This document shows, in pieces, positions 1 through 8,733 of a stretch of 64,000 bases of DNA. Both the position numbers and the translations under genes were made by a program. This DNA comes from Desulfocicer sp963675955 (lineage in GTDB: Bacteria; Desulfobacterota; Desulfobacteria; Desulfobacterales; Desulfobacteraceae): contig CAXXVR010000002.1 in assembly GCA_963675955.2 (NCBI GenBank), positions 744,001 to 808,000 of the forward strand, given 5' to 3'. Numbering within the stretch: the first letter of the stretch is position 1; each line of letters opens with the position of its first letter. The notes under the pieces are model-generated. The model was given only the letters and a program-made list of their open reading frames with translations, made no database searches and was not told where the DNA came from.

Positions 1-2
1 TG

Positions 3-437
3 ATGGAAAACATGGCAAATAAAGTAGCCCGAATTCCGAATTTAGTAGACTGGTCCACAGGTGAAGTAAGATTAATGAGTGCAAAATGCAACTCCTGTGA
101 TACTTACTTTTTCCCAAAAGAACATTATCAGCATCGCCCCGGGTGTTCAAGGGAGGGTGTGGAAGATGTTCTGCTTCCCAACAAGGGGAAACTTGCAAGT
201 TATACCATTCAGTACTATCCATGTCCCGCACCATTTAAAACAGATAGAAAAATTACCCCATACGGTATTGGTCTGGTCGAGTTTGAAGATGAAAAAATAC
301 AGGTCACCGGTATCATAACGGAAACCGATCTGAAATCTCTCAAGATCGGGATGAAAATGGAAACCACCCTTCTTGAGATGTTTACTAATGAGGAAAAACA
401 GCAGGTTGTAACCTGGGCATTTCGAGCGGTTAAATAA
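3..437 (+). CDS. DUF35 / OB-fold zinc-ribbon acyl-CoA-associated protein
   Basis: Predicted 144-aa protein of the DUF35 family: an N-terminal zinc ribbon (CNSC near residues 29-32, with a later Cys in HRPGC) followed by an OB fold (KGKLASYTIQY onward). Family members act as partners of thiolases and bind acyl-CoA; the next gene is a thiolase, the usual pairing. A second in-frame ATG lies 9 nt downstream. The first ATG overlaps a TGA at bases 1-3, so an upstream gene could end here, but only three bases are visible. The BbsA/BbsB pair of anaerobic toluene degradation has the same make-up, although the family is far broader than that pathway. Confidence 0.85.
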   Translation: MENMANKVARIPNLVDWSTGEVRLMSAKCNSCDTYFFPKEHYQHRPGCSREGVEDVLLPNKGKLASYTIQYYPCPAPFKTDRKITPYGIGLVEFEDEKIQVTGIITETDLKSLKIGMKMETTLLEMFTNEEKQQVVTWAFRAVK

Positions 438-585
438 ACTGGTATCATACGCTATATGTGTCAGTCTTAAGTTCTCCGCTTTGAAGGTACAAAATGTGTC
501 TATTTAAAATTAAAAACTGTACAGGAAGCATAAAAAACGAGAATTAAGGGATTATGACCAATAAACATAATAGGGGATAATTACA

Positions 586-1767
586 ATGAGGGACGTATAT
601 ATAATTGGAACAGGAATTCACCCGTGGATGGGTTTTTCTGAAAAAGTATTCACCGATTTTGCAGATGTTGCTGTTAATAATGCTTTAAAAGACGCTAACA
701 TAGAATGGAAAAAAATTGAAGCCATCATGGCAGGCATTTTTATTTATGGTGGTAATGCCGGTCACCTCTCCGGTCAATACCTGGAAAGCATTTTTGGTGA
801 AACCGGTATTCCGGTGGTCAACGTATACAACGCATGCGCCACCGGATCTGCCTCCATGAGAATGGCCTATAACAGTGTTGCCGCAGGTGAGACAGATACA
901 ACCCTGGCTTTTGGTGCAGATGTATCGCCCAAGGGGTTCCTCACAGCTAAATCAGATAACGCCGTACAGGACAGGGACGTTATCCGATGGAAAATGGGTG
1001 GTTTGCCGAATCCCATTTACTGGGCACTGGAATGCCGGAAAAGAATGGAAAAATACGATACTACTGAGGAGGATCTTGCAAGGGTCAAGGTGTTGATGAG
1101 TGAGTATGGTTCCAAAAATCCAGACGCTCGCTTTAAAAAGGCCTATACCATGGAAGAGGTCCTGAATTCCGTCTATGTGTGTGATCCGCTGAGACTTTAT
1201 GAAATTTGTCCTGTGAGTACAGGTGGTGCGGCGGTTATTGTGACAGCCGATGAGGAACTGATCGCAAAAGCTGACAATCCGGTGAAGATTAACGCCACCA
1301 CCATGGGAAGCTCCATTTATGGAGATCCCACCATAAGAATTTCTGCTCTGTCCTGTCCGGCCGTTGCCGAAGCACCCATGCTCAGTGAAAGTTATTCCGC
1401 TTCCCAGCAGGCTTATAAAAAAGCAGGTATTGGGCCTGAGGATATCGATATTCTTGAATTGCCGGACAACAGCTCCTGGCATTATCTGGTGTATCTGGAA
1501 ACCTGCGGATTCTGTAAAGAGGGAGAAGCCGATAAAATGCTGCGCGACGGCCAGACGAAAATCGGTGGGAAATTGCCCGTGAATCCAAGTGGTGGTTTTT
1601 CTTCACATGGAGAGGCGCTTTCGGCCCAGGCACTCTGGCAGGTTATTGAGGTTGCCAATCAGCTAAGAGGAAGATGTGGCCAGCGTCAGGTAGAAGGTGC
1701 AAAAGTAGGAATGGCACAGACCTATGGGCTCATGGGCAACAGTGGTACCACTATTTTGTCTATTTAA
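586..1767 (+). CDS. Thiolase family protein (acyl-CoA acetyltransferase / SCP-x-like)
   Basis: 393-aa thiolase-fold protein. The nucleophilic Cys is visible in NACATGSAS, the C-terminal NPSGG..SHGE motif carries the conserved His, and the chain ends with the usual G-rich NSGTTILS. It belongs to the lipid-transfer/SCP-x-like thiolases that associate with DUF35 proteins. The likely reaction is CoA-dependent cleavage (or condensation) of a 3-oxoacyl-CoA; the substrate is unknown. It follows the DUF35 gene by 148 nt and precedes a TRAP transporter, suggesting a degradation pathway for an imported organic acid. The ATG is preceded by GGGGATAA, an acceptable ribosome site. Confidence 0.85.
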   Translation: MRDVYIIGTGIHPWMGFSEKVFTDFADVAVNNALKDANIEWKKIEAIMAGIFIYGGNAGHLSGQYLESIFGETGIPVVNVYNACATGSASMRMAYNSVAAGETDTTLAFGADVSPKGFLTAKSDNAVQDRDVIRWKMGGLPNPIYWALECRKRMEKYDTTEEDLARVKVLMSEYGSKNPDARFKKAYTMEEVLNSVYVCDPLRLYEICPVSTGGAAVIVTADEELIAKADNPVKINATTMGSSIYGDPTIRISALSCPAVAEAPMLSESYSASQQAYKKAGIGPEDIDILELPDNSSWHYLVYLETCGFCKEGEADKMLRDGQTKIGGKLPVNPSGGFSSHGEALSAQALWQVIEVANQLRGRCGQRQVEGAKVGMAQTYGLMGNSGTTILSI

Positions 1768-1916
1768 TCTGTCTGGTCGATCGGTGTGCCGCAATAAAAA
1801 ATGAAAAAGCAGTTACTGACAACCCCAGCCCTGCTTTTTCATGTAAAAAGTTCACCTGTCCATGGTTCTCAATATCTATAAAATATTCTAAAGCATTTAC
1901 TTATGAGGAGAAAAAC

Positions 1917-2945
1917 ATGAAAAAGCAGATATTAAGTATTCTTGCTGCCGGTGTCATGGTTCTTTTTGTTTCAGGGCTCTGCTCAGCAAAACCGATTACG
2001 TTGCGGTTTGCTCACCAGAACCCTGCCACGGGCTTGAGTTCCATTAACTGTGTAGATCCCTGGCTGGATAAGGTGGAAGAGGCGACAGGTGGAAAGGTCA
2101 AGATTGAACGGTATTATGGTCAGACCCTGTCCAAGGGTAAAGACATCTGGAATGCCACTAAAATGGGTATCACCGATATTGGCTGGTGTTTCCATGGATA
2201 TTGGCCTGGAATGACGCCCCTGTCTGACGTTATCAGTTTGCCTGCCATGCCCTTTGAAAGTGCCGAAGAGGGCAGTGCAATGCTCTGGAAGCTGTATGAA
2301 AAATTTCCTGAAGTTCAAAATGAATATAAAGATGTCAAGGTGCTGCTTTTTTATACCAGTGAACCCTATTCTCTGATCACCGTTGGCAAACCGGTGAAAA
2401 CCCTTGAGGACATCAAGGGCATGAAAATCAGAATGTCCGGTGGGCCGCCAACTGAGATGATGCAGGCCATTGGCGGCATCCCCATGTTAATTCCCATGCC
2501 AGATAATTATATTTCCCTGCAAAAGGGTGTCATTGACGGTATGGGGGCACCCTGGGAAGCCATTAATGTGTGGCGGTTCTATGAGGTGGTGAATTACTAT
2601 ACCCAGGTTCCCTTTCCGGCTGTTTATTTCTCCATTTCCATGAATAAACGTAAATGGGACAGCCTTCCTGCAGATGTGAAAGATGCCATCACAAAGGTTT
2701 CCGGTGAATATGGCTCACGCTACTGGGGCCGGAATTTTTTTGATAAAATGAAAGAAGAGGGGATAAATAAAGTTAAGGAACAGGGACATGGTGATAATAT
2801 CTATACCTTGACAGCCGAGGAAAAGAAACGGTGGCTCAAGGTGGGCGGTGAGCCGATCTGGGAGAACTGGGTAACAAAAATGGAAGGGCAGGGCCATAAA
2901 AATGCCCGTGAGATTCTCAATTTCGTTTTGGAGTCCGGAAAATAA
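1917..2945 (+). CDS. dctP: TRAP transporter solute-binding protein (DctP family), system 1
   Basis: 342-aa periplasmic binding protein. The start is ATG 1917, preceded by TGAGGAG, although the reading frame is open further upstream. A typical signal peptide (MKKQ, hydrophobic LAAGVMVLFVSG, cut near CSA-KP) is followed by the DctP fold: LRFAHQNP, KIERYYGQ, the KTLEDIKGMKIR motif with the conserved Arg that grips a substrate carboxylate, and the LQKGVIDG motif. Expected role: capture of an organic acid and delivery to the DctQM permease encoded just downstream. Substrate not predictable from sequence alone. Confidence 0.93.
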   Translation: MKKQILSILAAGVMVLFVSGLCSAKPITLRFAHQNPATGLSSINCVDPWLDKVEEATGGKVKIERYYGQTLSKGKDIWNATKMGITDIGWCFHGYWPGMTPLSDVISLPAMPFESAEEGSAMLWKLYEKFPEVQNEYKDVKVLLFYTSEPYSLITVGKPVKTLEDIKGMKIRMSGGPPTEMMQAIGGIPMLIPMPDNYISLQKGVIDGMGAPWEAINVWRFYEVVNYYTQVPFPAVYFSISMNKRKWDSLPADVKDAITKVSGEYGSRYWGRNFFDKMKEEGINKVKEQGHGDNIYTLTAEEKKRWLKVGGEPIWENWVTKMEGQGHKNAREILNFVLESGK

Positions 2946-2953
2946 TCATTAAC

Positions 2954-2990
2954 TCATGGTGGGGCAGTTAAATGCATTGTCTCACCATGA
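2954..2990 (+). terminator. Intercistronic hairpin after the binding-protein gene
   Basis: TCATGGTGGG (2954-2963) can pair with CTCACCATGA (2981-2990), a 10-bp stem with one G-T wobble and a 17-nt loop, beginning 9 nt after the dctP stop and followed by a T-rich stretch at about 3001-3020. It probably acts as a partial terminator or 3'-end protector that keeps the binding protein more abundant than the permease subunits. A matching structure exists in TRAP system 2. Confidence 0.5.
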
Positions 2991-3145
2991 TACGCCTTAC
3001 ATTTTTTTAAATTTTAATTTTTTGATATGCCGCAATAAGAATTATGAAAGCACTTTTAAATTTAATAACTTAGCCGTCCGTAGTCTATTTGGACTTGGGC
3101 GTACCCCCTATATGTAGATATCTTGCTGGACAGGAGTGTAAGATT

Positions 3146-3652
3146 TTGGATACAGATTATCCCCAAAATATGCTGGAAAAGATTATTGCCGGGATCATTG
3201 TCTTATTAAAATGGGTTGGTTCATTGTTTCTGGCCCTGATGATGTTTCTCACGGCGGTGGATGTGGCCTGCCGATATTTGTTTAACAGTCCCATTGCCGG
3301 TGCCCTGGAACTGGTGGAATACATGATGGCTATTTTGATTCCCTTCAGTGTAGCCTATTGTGCTTTTTGTAAATCCCATGTTGCCGTTGAATTTATTATG
3401 GATCAATTCCCAAGAAATCTTCAACGCTTTATTGACGTTTTCATGAGCATCCTCACCCTGATTTTTTTGATGGTGATCACATGGCAAACCTGTCTTTATG
3501 TTGTGGAAACATTTGAATCCAGATTAACCTCTTCGGTCTTGCTTATCGTTGCTTATCCCTTTGTGATTCCCATTGCCCTGGGTATGGCGGTTTTTTCTCT
3601 GGTAATATTAAATGATCTGATTAAAAACGCGTTGAAAAGGGGGCGAAAATGA
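3146..3652 (+). CDS. dctQ: TRAP transporter small permease (DctQ family), system 1
   Basis: Small TRAP membrane subunit with four predicted transmembrane helices (VLLKWVGSLFLALMMFL, AILIPFSVAY, ILTLIFLMVITW, PFVIPIALGMAVFSL) and the family signature E-Y in the second loop region. The TTG at 3146 is preferred because AGGAG at 3132-3136 sits 9 nt upstream; this gives 168 aa. An ATG at 3170 is the alternative. The 3' end overlaps dctM by 4 nt (ATGA), so the two are translationally coupled. Confidence 0.85.
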   Translation: MDTDYPQNMLEKIIAGIIVLLKWVGSLFLALMMFLTAVDVACRYLFNSPIAGALELVEYMMAILIPFSVAYCAFCKSHVAVEFIMDQFPRNLQRFIDVFMSILTLIFLMVITWQTCLYVVETFESRLTSSVLLIVAYPFVIPIALGMAVFSLVILNDLIKNALKRGRK

Positions 3653-4950
3653 ATCCGACCACCATTGGTTTTATCGGAATATGCGTGCTGATTGTATTGA
3701 TCTTATTTCGCATGCATATCGGTATCTGCATGGGGCTTGTAGGCTTTGTGGGGTTTGCATGCATAACGGGTATGGAACCGGCTCTGGGTATTCTTAAAAC
3801 AGTGCCGTATACCACCTTTGCAAGTCATGGCATGAGTGTTATTCCGCTGTTCATCCTCATGGGGTCCTTTGCCTTTGCCGCCGGCATGAGCGAGGACCTT
3901 TACCGGGCTGTACATAAGCTGTTTGGAAGTCTCCGGGGTGGCCTTGCCATGGCAACCGTGGCAGCCTGTGCGTGCTTTGCCGCCATTAGCGGTTCCAGTC
4001 TTGCCACGGCGGCTACCCTGGGCCGGGTGGCCATGCCGGAAATGAAAAAATACAAGTACGATGATACCCTGGCAACGGGTTCCATTGCTGCAGGCGGCAG
4101 CATCGGGATTTTGATTCCACCCAGCGTTATTTTAATCATCTACGGGATATTGACGGAACAGTCCATTGGTAAATTGTTCCTGGCAGGCTTTGTTCCTGGG
4201 ATACTTGAAGCCATTTTTTATATCATCACCATTATGGTACTGACCCGCTTCAACCCCGAACTGGGGCCTCCGGGGCCTAGAACCACGACCAGTGAAAAAT
4301 TGATGGCTCTGTTAAAAACATGGGAGGTAATTGTCCTTTTTCTGCTGGTCATCGGAGGGATTTATACCGGATTATTTACCCCCACAGAAGCTGCGGGTAT
4401 CGGTGCCTTCTGCACGTTTCTGTTTGCCCTGTTTCGAAAAAAAATGAACTGGCAAAATTTCACGGAAAGCCTTAGCAGTACCATGCAGACTTCGGGAATG
4501 CTGTTTCTCATTGTTTTGGGTGCCATGATTCTGGGATATTTTTTCTCCATCACCCGCCTGCCCTTTGAATTATCTTCTGCAGTATCTGCTTTACCCGTGA
4601 ACCGCTACATTATACTGGCTTTGATACTTGTTGTGGTTCTGGTGCTGGGATGTCTTATGGATTCACTGGCCATTGTGCTGTTGACGGTGCCGGTGTTTTA
4701 TCCGTTAATCATTGATCTGGGATTTAATCCCATATGGTTTGGTATCCTGGTGGTGCGGGTAACGGAAATGGGACTGATAACTCCACCTGTGGGCCTTAAT
4801 GTGTTTGTCATAAAGGGCATCACCAATGTTCCCATGGAAACTGTTTTTAAAGGGGTTTTTCCGTTTCTTATTGCGGATCTCATTCAGATTATTCTGATGA
4901 TAGCTTTTCCACAAATTATTTTATTTTTGCCCAATTTAATGAATGGATGA
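3649..4950 (+). CDS. dctM: TRAP transporter large permease (DctM family), system 1
   Basis: 433-aa integral membrane protein with about a dozen hydrophobic helices and DctM hallmarks: GSLRGGLAMATV, the AAGGSIGILIPPS loop, GILTEQSIGKLF, and GCLMDSLAIVLLTVPVFYP near the C-terminus. It is the ion-coupled translocation subunit working with the DctQ and DctP encoded upstream. Full length for the family. Last gene of the DUF35-thiolase-TRAP cluster. Confidence 0.94.
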   Translation: MNPTTIGFIGICVLIVLILFRMHIGICMGLVGFVGFACITGMEPALGILKTVPYTTFASHGMSVIPLFILMGSFAFAAGMSEDLYRAVHKLFGSLRGGLAMATVAACACFAAISGSSLATAATLGRVAMPEMKKYKYDDTLATGSIAAGGSIGILIPPSVILIIYGILTEQSIGKLFLAGFVPGILEAIFYIITIMVLTRFNPELGPPGPRTTTSEKLMALLKTWEVIVLFLLVIGGIYTGLFTPTEAAGIGAFCTFLFALFRKKMNWQNFTESLSSTMQTSGMLFLIVLGAMILGYFFSITRLPFELSSAVSALPVNRYIILALILVVVLVLGCLMDSLAIVLLTVPVFYPLIIDLGFNPIWFGILVVRVTEMGLITPPVGLNVFVIKGITNVPMETVFKGVFPFLIADLIQIILMIAFPQIILFLPNLMNG

Positions 4951-5100
4951 TGTGTCTTTACCGATGCCGGGTGTTTAATCCTTGTTCTTTTTATGGGATT
5001 GACATATAAATTAAACCTTTATCCTGTTCTCTGGATGCCAATGGTTCTTACCATGCATTAGATGTTCACGTTTTTCCTGGCCGGTCTTATGAGGGTGGTG

Positions 5101-5188
5101 CCAGACTTGTGCTATTGGCATTATCGCCCAAAGCCGGTGCAAACCCGGAATATTATTGATAATGCCCACAATGCAAGCTTGACCCGTC
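5101..5188. repeat. Dispersed palindromic element, family A, copy 1
   Basis: Within the 399-base gene-free gap 4951-5349. GGCATTATC (5117-5125) pairs with GATAATGCC (5158-5166), extended by a weaker outer match (ACTTGTGCTATT against CACAATGCAAGC), and ends in AAGCTTGACCC. The same words recur at 17.5, 36.7, 46.2, 56.0 and 62.9 kb, always between genes, which points to a REP- or MITE-like family. No other coding or RNA feature is seen in the gap. Confidence 0.5.
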
Positions 5189-5349
5189 TCAAATCTGCCA
5201 ACATAAAAGAACTTGATCATTGAAAGACAGGACATATTTTGGGGCTGACGTTTTGTGCATGTGGGGAGACGTTTTGTACCTGAAAGATAATTAACCCTTT
5301 TTTATCGGTGTTTTTCGGTAAGAAACGAAAAAAATAAGGATGGCTTTTA

Positions 5350-5700
5350 ATGAACGATCAGATCAAGCACGATGACTTTACTGTGGACAAAAAAAACTTA
5401 TATCGTGAGGAAACCCTTACGGATTTCAAAATTGCCACCATCAAAGTGTTGTGTCCTGTTAACCTGGATGGAACCGACGATGAGACACGAACAAAACGCT
5501 ATTTCGGTGAGACCCAGATGGTTTCTCCAGAGGGTCCCATCCCCGTTCGCTCCATGCTGTCTGCCACCTCACTTGAAGAAGCCATAGATGAATTTCCTGC
5601 AGCCATGGAAAAGGCCCTTGCCTCGCTTGTGGAAAAGGTAAAACAGATGCAGAACCAGGCAAAAATGGGAAATAAATCAAAAATCATACCGGGACGTTAA
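5350..5700 (+). CDS. Small conserved-looking protein of unknown function
   Basis: 116-aa soluble protein, not recognised. It begins with a clear ATG preceded by AATAAGGA. The sequence is polar and ends in a basic tail (KMGNKSKIIPGR); the second half is predicted helical (EEAIDEFPAAMEKALASLVEKVKQMQNQ). No signal peptide, membrane segment or Cys motif. Codon use resembles its neighbours, so it looks like a real gene rather than a chance frame. It stands alone between TRAP system 1 and the HD-domain gene; no function can be proposed. Confidence 0.7.
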   Translation: MNDQIKHDDFTVDKKNLYREETLTDFKIATIKVLCPVNLDGTDDETRTKRYFGETQMVSPEGPIPVRSMLSATSLEEAIDEFPAAMEKALASLVEKVKQMQNQAKMGNKSKIIPGR

Positions 5701-5849
5701 ACCTTGGTGCGTTAATTAGTCGATTCCCCTTCCCAGGAATTGACAAGATTTAAAACGTTTCCATCGAGTGTCCATTCATTGCCGTGGCCTGTGATGCTTC
5801 TTTTTTGAAGAGTCCTGGCCATGGCAGATATTTTTTCTCGGTTTTTTAC

Positions 5850-6839
5850 ATGGATGAAGTGACGGTAATGTTAATTTTAAATGATGGTATGCCGGTTTCC
5901 GGGAATCTCCATTCCCATGGGTATTCAGCGGTAAAACCGATGGAACAGAAAAGAAATATATATGAATTATTCAATGATCGGTATCCTGGATTGATAGGGG
6001 ACATAAAAGAGGTTATTGAAGATTCTGAGTTCAAATACTGCAAGGGGAGTCGCAGCGAGAGTTTTCTCTGGCAGCACACGGTTTATGTGGCATCCATGGC
6101 CATGAAAATTGCCTATGCCGAAGGTCTTGACCCTGTATTGCCGGTGGTGACGGCATTGTTTCATGATTGCGGTAAATTTGAAAATGGCAAATACCATGAA
6201 GGGGAGAAGCCCGAAGAGGAGGCAGGTGCTGAAATTGCATCACGGCTGCTCGAAAAGGCTGGGTTTTCTGAGTTGGATCAATATCTGGTGAGGGAAAGCC
6301 TGCTGGCACTCTACAATGAAAACAAGGTGGATAACATCAATACCCGCATCGTCCATGATTCAGATTTTCTTATTAAATTTGGACATATGGGGTTTGCCAA
6401 TTTTTTTGAAAAATCCGTTCTCCGGGGGATGGTTATTCGCAACAGTATTCTTAAGGCCATGAGCAAGGAACTGACCTATGCGGCGTCCTTGGAGAGCAAT
6501 ATGTTTACCCCAACTGGGAAAAAAATGGCCCGGAAAAAGGCAGCTATTACGGTATCTCTTTTTAGAAATTACCTGGAAGAGTTGAGGGAAACAGCTATTT
6601 CCGATTACGAGATAAAGGAAATGGAGATCAATTGTTGTAAAGGTCCCGATGATATCATTCCCCTGATTCTTGTCTTACCTCGGTTTTGTGAGCACTGCTA
6701 TGGCCCACTTGCCATTTCCTTTGAACGTGAAAAGGGAATTAAATGTGAGCGCCTCATCGTCAATATCCATTGTTCCCGGTGCCATGAGAACACTGGATAT
6801 GATTTTTCATTCTGCCTTCCTGAATTGGGTGTTGTGTGA
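5850..6839 (+). CDS. HD-domain phosphohydrolase-like protein with C-terminal Cys-rich region
   Basis: About 329 aa from ATG 5850; ATGs at 5868 and 5889 and a GTG at 5784 are alternatives and none has a strong ribosome site, so the start is uncertain. An HD domain is visible: a His in WQHTVYVASMA, the HD pair in ALFHDCGKFENGKYH, and a later Asp in VHDSDFLIKF. Such domains hydrolyse phosphoesters, often nucleotides; the substrate is unknown. The C-terminus has CEHC...CSRC spacing that could hold zinc. It converges on the AEC permease gene, sharing a palindromic terminator. Confidence 0.75.
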   Translation: MDEVTVMLILNDGMPVSGNLHSHGYSAVKPMEQKRNIYELFNDRYPGLIGDIKEVIEDSEFKYCKGSRSESFLWQHTVYVASMAMKIAYAEGLDPVLPVVTALFHDCGKFENGKYHEGEKPEEEAGAEIASRLLEKAGFSELDQYLVRESLLALYNENKVDNINTRIVHDSDFLIKFGHMGFANFFEKSVLRGMVIRNSILKAMSKELTYAASLESNMFTPTGKKMARKKAAITVSLFRNYLEELRETAISDYEIKEMEINCCKGPDDIIPLILVLPRFCEHCYGPLAISFEREKGIKCERLIVNIHCSRCHENTGYDFSFCLPELGVV

Positions 6840-6847
6840 TCAGTTTT

Positions 6848-6874
6848 CCATTTATTTTCCTGGAAAATAAATGG
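6848..6874. terminator. Palindrome between convergent genes, likely bidirectional terminator
   Basis: CCATTTATTTTCC (6848-6860) is the exact reverse complement of GGAAAATAAATGG (6862-6874), flanked by TTTT on one side and AAAAG on the other. It lies just after the HD gene stop and covers the last codons of the opposing AEC permease gene, as expected for a shared terminator. Confidence 0.5.
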
Positions 6875-7799
6875 CGAAAAGAGAAAACATTGTGGGGATG
6901 GAAATCAAAAGGGAAATATAACTTGCCACAATAAACTGGTTGGTTATGGTAAAATTACCCCCCTGGCGCTGGGTGACGATGGGAACGGCGGTGATGGGTG
7001 GAACAGTACTCTGTAAAAAAATGATCAGCGCAATGGGATAGCTGGGGCGTACCAGCAGCAGTATTCCAAGAAAAACCATTGGAAAAAGAAAATTTTTTAC
7101 CAGTACAAATTTTATGACCTCCATGGTTTGGAATTTTCCTTTTGCCTTGAAATCCATAAAAATATTACCGCCCAGTATAATCATTACCAGGGGCAATGCC
7201 ATGGCACCGATGAGGGAAAGCTGCGTAGTTATGATTCCCGGTATAAAATGCTGTACGCCCGTAAGGCGAAGACAAAGGGCAACCAACGTCATGATCAGTG
7301 CGGGATGAACGACTCTTTGCCAGTTTATGGCTTCGTTTTTTTGATTGTTAAAAAAGAATCTGTAGGTACTGAAAAACATGGCTGGATGAAATGAAATAAA
7401 TAAGAATAATATTACCAGATATGGGCTGTTTTCCCCGTACAGCCCGGAGATAATGGCAAGTGGGAAAAAGATGCCGTTTTGATAGAACAGGCTTATACCG
7501 AATTCTCTGCGTGTTTTTTTTCGGGAAATGAACATGCTCACAAATGTAAGTAACAGGGCCATTAACGTAAAGATTATCCACCACAGAGGGATGGTCCACC
7601 AGTCGGGAAATTTTTCCAGAGAAAAATTTTTAATGATACTGATAAAGATCAGGCAGGGCAATGCGATATCCAGGGCCAGCGGCGATAGAAATATAAGAAT
7701 GTTTCCCGGTATGATGCGTCTGCCGATGATATAAAATCCCAGCACCCCCAATCCAAGAAGCATCCCCACGGATTGAAAAATAGTTGAAAAAATACTCAT
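6852..7799 (-). CDS. AEC-family transporter (auxin efflux carrier / malate permease type)
   Basis: 315-aa membrane protein with about ten hydrophobic helices in the two-repeat pattern of the AEC family (MLLGLGVLGFYIIGRR at the start; LSPLALDIALPCLIF; second half GAMALPLVMIILGGNI). Family members export or import organic anions, including malate. A clear site GAAAGGAAAA precedes the ATG. It lies 80 nt downstream of a MobA-like gene on the same strand and may be co-transcribed with it. Substrate unknown. Confidence 0.85.
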   Translation of the reverse strand: MSIFSTIFQSVGMLLGLGVLGFYIIGRRIIPGNILIFLSPLALDIALPCLIFISIIKNFSLEKFPDWWTIPLWWIIFTLMALLLTFVSMFISRKKTRREFGISLFYQNGIFFPLAIISGLYGENSPYLVILFLFISFHPAMFFSTYRFFFNNQKNEAINWQRVVHPALIMTLVALCLRLTGVQHFIPGIITTQLSLIGAMALPLVMIILGGNIFMDFKAKGKFQTMEVIKFVLVKNFLFPMVFLGILLLVRPSYPIALIIFLQSTVPPITAVPIVTQRQGGNFTITNQFIVASYISLLISIPTMFSLFAIYFPGK

Positions 7800-7879
7800 G
7801 CTGCTTTTCCTTTCAGTGTTTGATCACAACCGCGTGGTCCATTTCTCATTATAAATGGTTTCTTGTTTGCAGAGGTGAC

Positions 7880-8491
7880 TTACTGGTGGTATAAACCTGC
7901 CAGTCTTGTTTTTGCTTTTTCCATGTCATCAGGGGTGTTGATATTGAAAAAGGAGAGAAGATGGGGGTCAGATTTACGTAAAACGGTTTCAGATAACCGT
8001 GTGGTGGGACCCTTGTCAAAAATTTCTATGATGCGATAATTTTCATTAAGAATGCATGTTTCAAGTTCTCCCAGGCATCTTTTGGAATACACCGCACACA
8101 ATGGTTCATATCCGCGGTCCATTTTGGGGACCACCACATAACTGTTTTCCGTTACGTGTGCCAGCACCGTTTCAATGAGTGCCTCATTTAGAAAGGGAGA
8201 ATCGCAGGCAACGGCAAAGGCAAAGGGATATTTTGCATGATAAAGCCCTGCGTGCAGCCCGGTCATGGAACTTCTTACCTGGAAAATATCAGAGACTATT
8301 TTAAAATCCCATTGCTGGTAAAGTTCTGGTTTGTTGGTTACAAGGATGATCTCTTTAAAGAGACGTTTGAAAATCTTATATGTGTTTTCGATTATTTTTT
8401 GGCCATTTATCTCAATAAATGCCTTGTTTTTTCCTGAAAGCCGTGTGCTCAGACCCCCTGAAAGAATGATACCGGTATAGGGATATTTCAT
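7880..8491 (-). CDS. mobA: MobA-like molybdenum cofactor nucleotidyltransferase
   Basis: 203 aa from ATG 8491. The nucleotidyltransferase signature GIILSGGLSTRLSGKNKA sits at the N-terminus, and NKP, DSPFLNE and a Cys/Pro-rich middle follow the MobA pattern. MobA attaches GMP to molybdopterin to make the guanine dinucleotide (MGD) form that DMSO-reductase-family enzymes need. The transhydroxylase-like enzyme at 12.6 kb would need exactly this, so the gene fits the local theme. Upstream in-frame ATGs (8536, 8542) add residues not usual before the GG motif and have no ribosome site. Confidence 0.8.
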   Translation of the reverse strand: MKYPYTGIILSGGLSTRLSGKNKAFIEINGQKIIENTYKIFKRLFKEIILVTNKPELYQQWDFKIVSDIFQVRSSMTGLHAGLYHAKYPFAFAVACDSPFLNEALIETVLAHVTENSYVVVPKMDRGYEPLCAVYSKRCLGELETCILNENYRIIEIFDKGPTTRLSETVLRKSDPHLLSFFNINTPDDMEKAKTRLAGLYHQ

Positions 8492-8733
8492 AGTGAGTAA
8501 CCTGACCTGATAAATCTGAAGTAAAGTTGATGCCATGAACAAAAAAAAATATCAAAGAAAAAACAGCAGGTACAATATTAAAAAAATGAAAAACCTGTTA
8601 TTGTTTTTTACATTGTCCCTGCTCGTTCCTGAAAGTTAATATCATAGCGAGCTGTATTACGCCATGGAAAATGTAGCGGATTTTAAAGCAGATAAAGATC
8701 AGGTTTACTGCACTGAATCATACTTTCGTGTTT

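Noticed and set aside
1674..1916. In-frame upstream extension of the TRAP 1 binding protein
   Set aside because: It overlaps the thiolase gene in another frame and would place the signal peptide internally; ATG 1917 has a good ribosome site.
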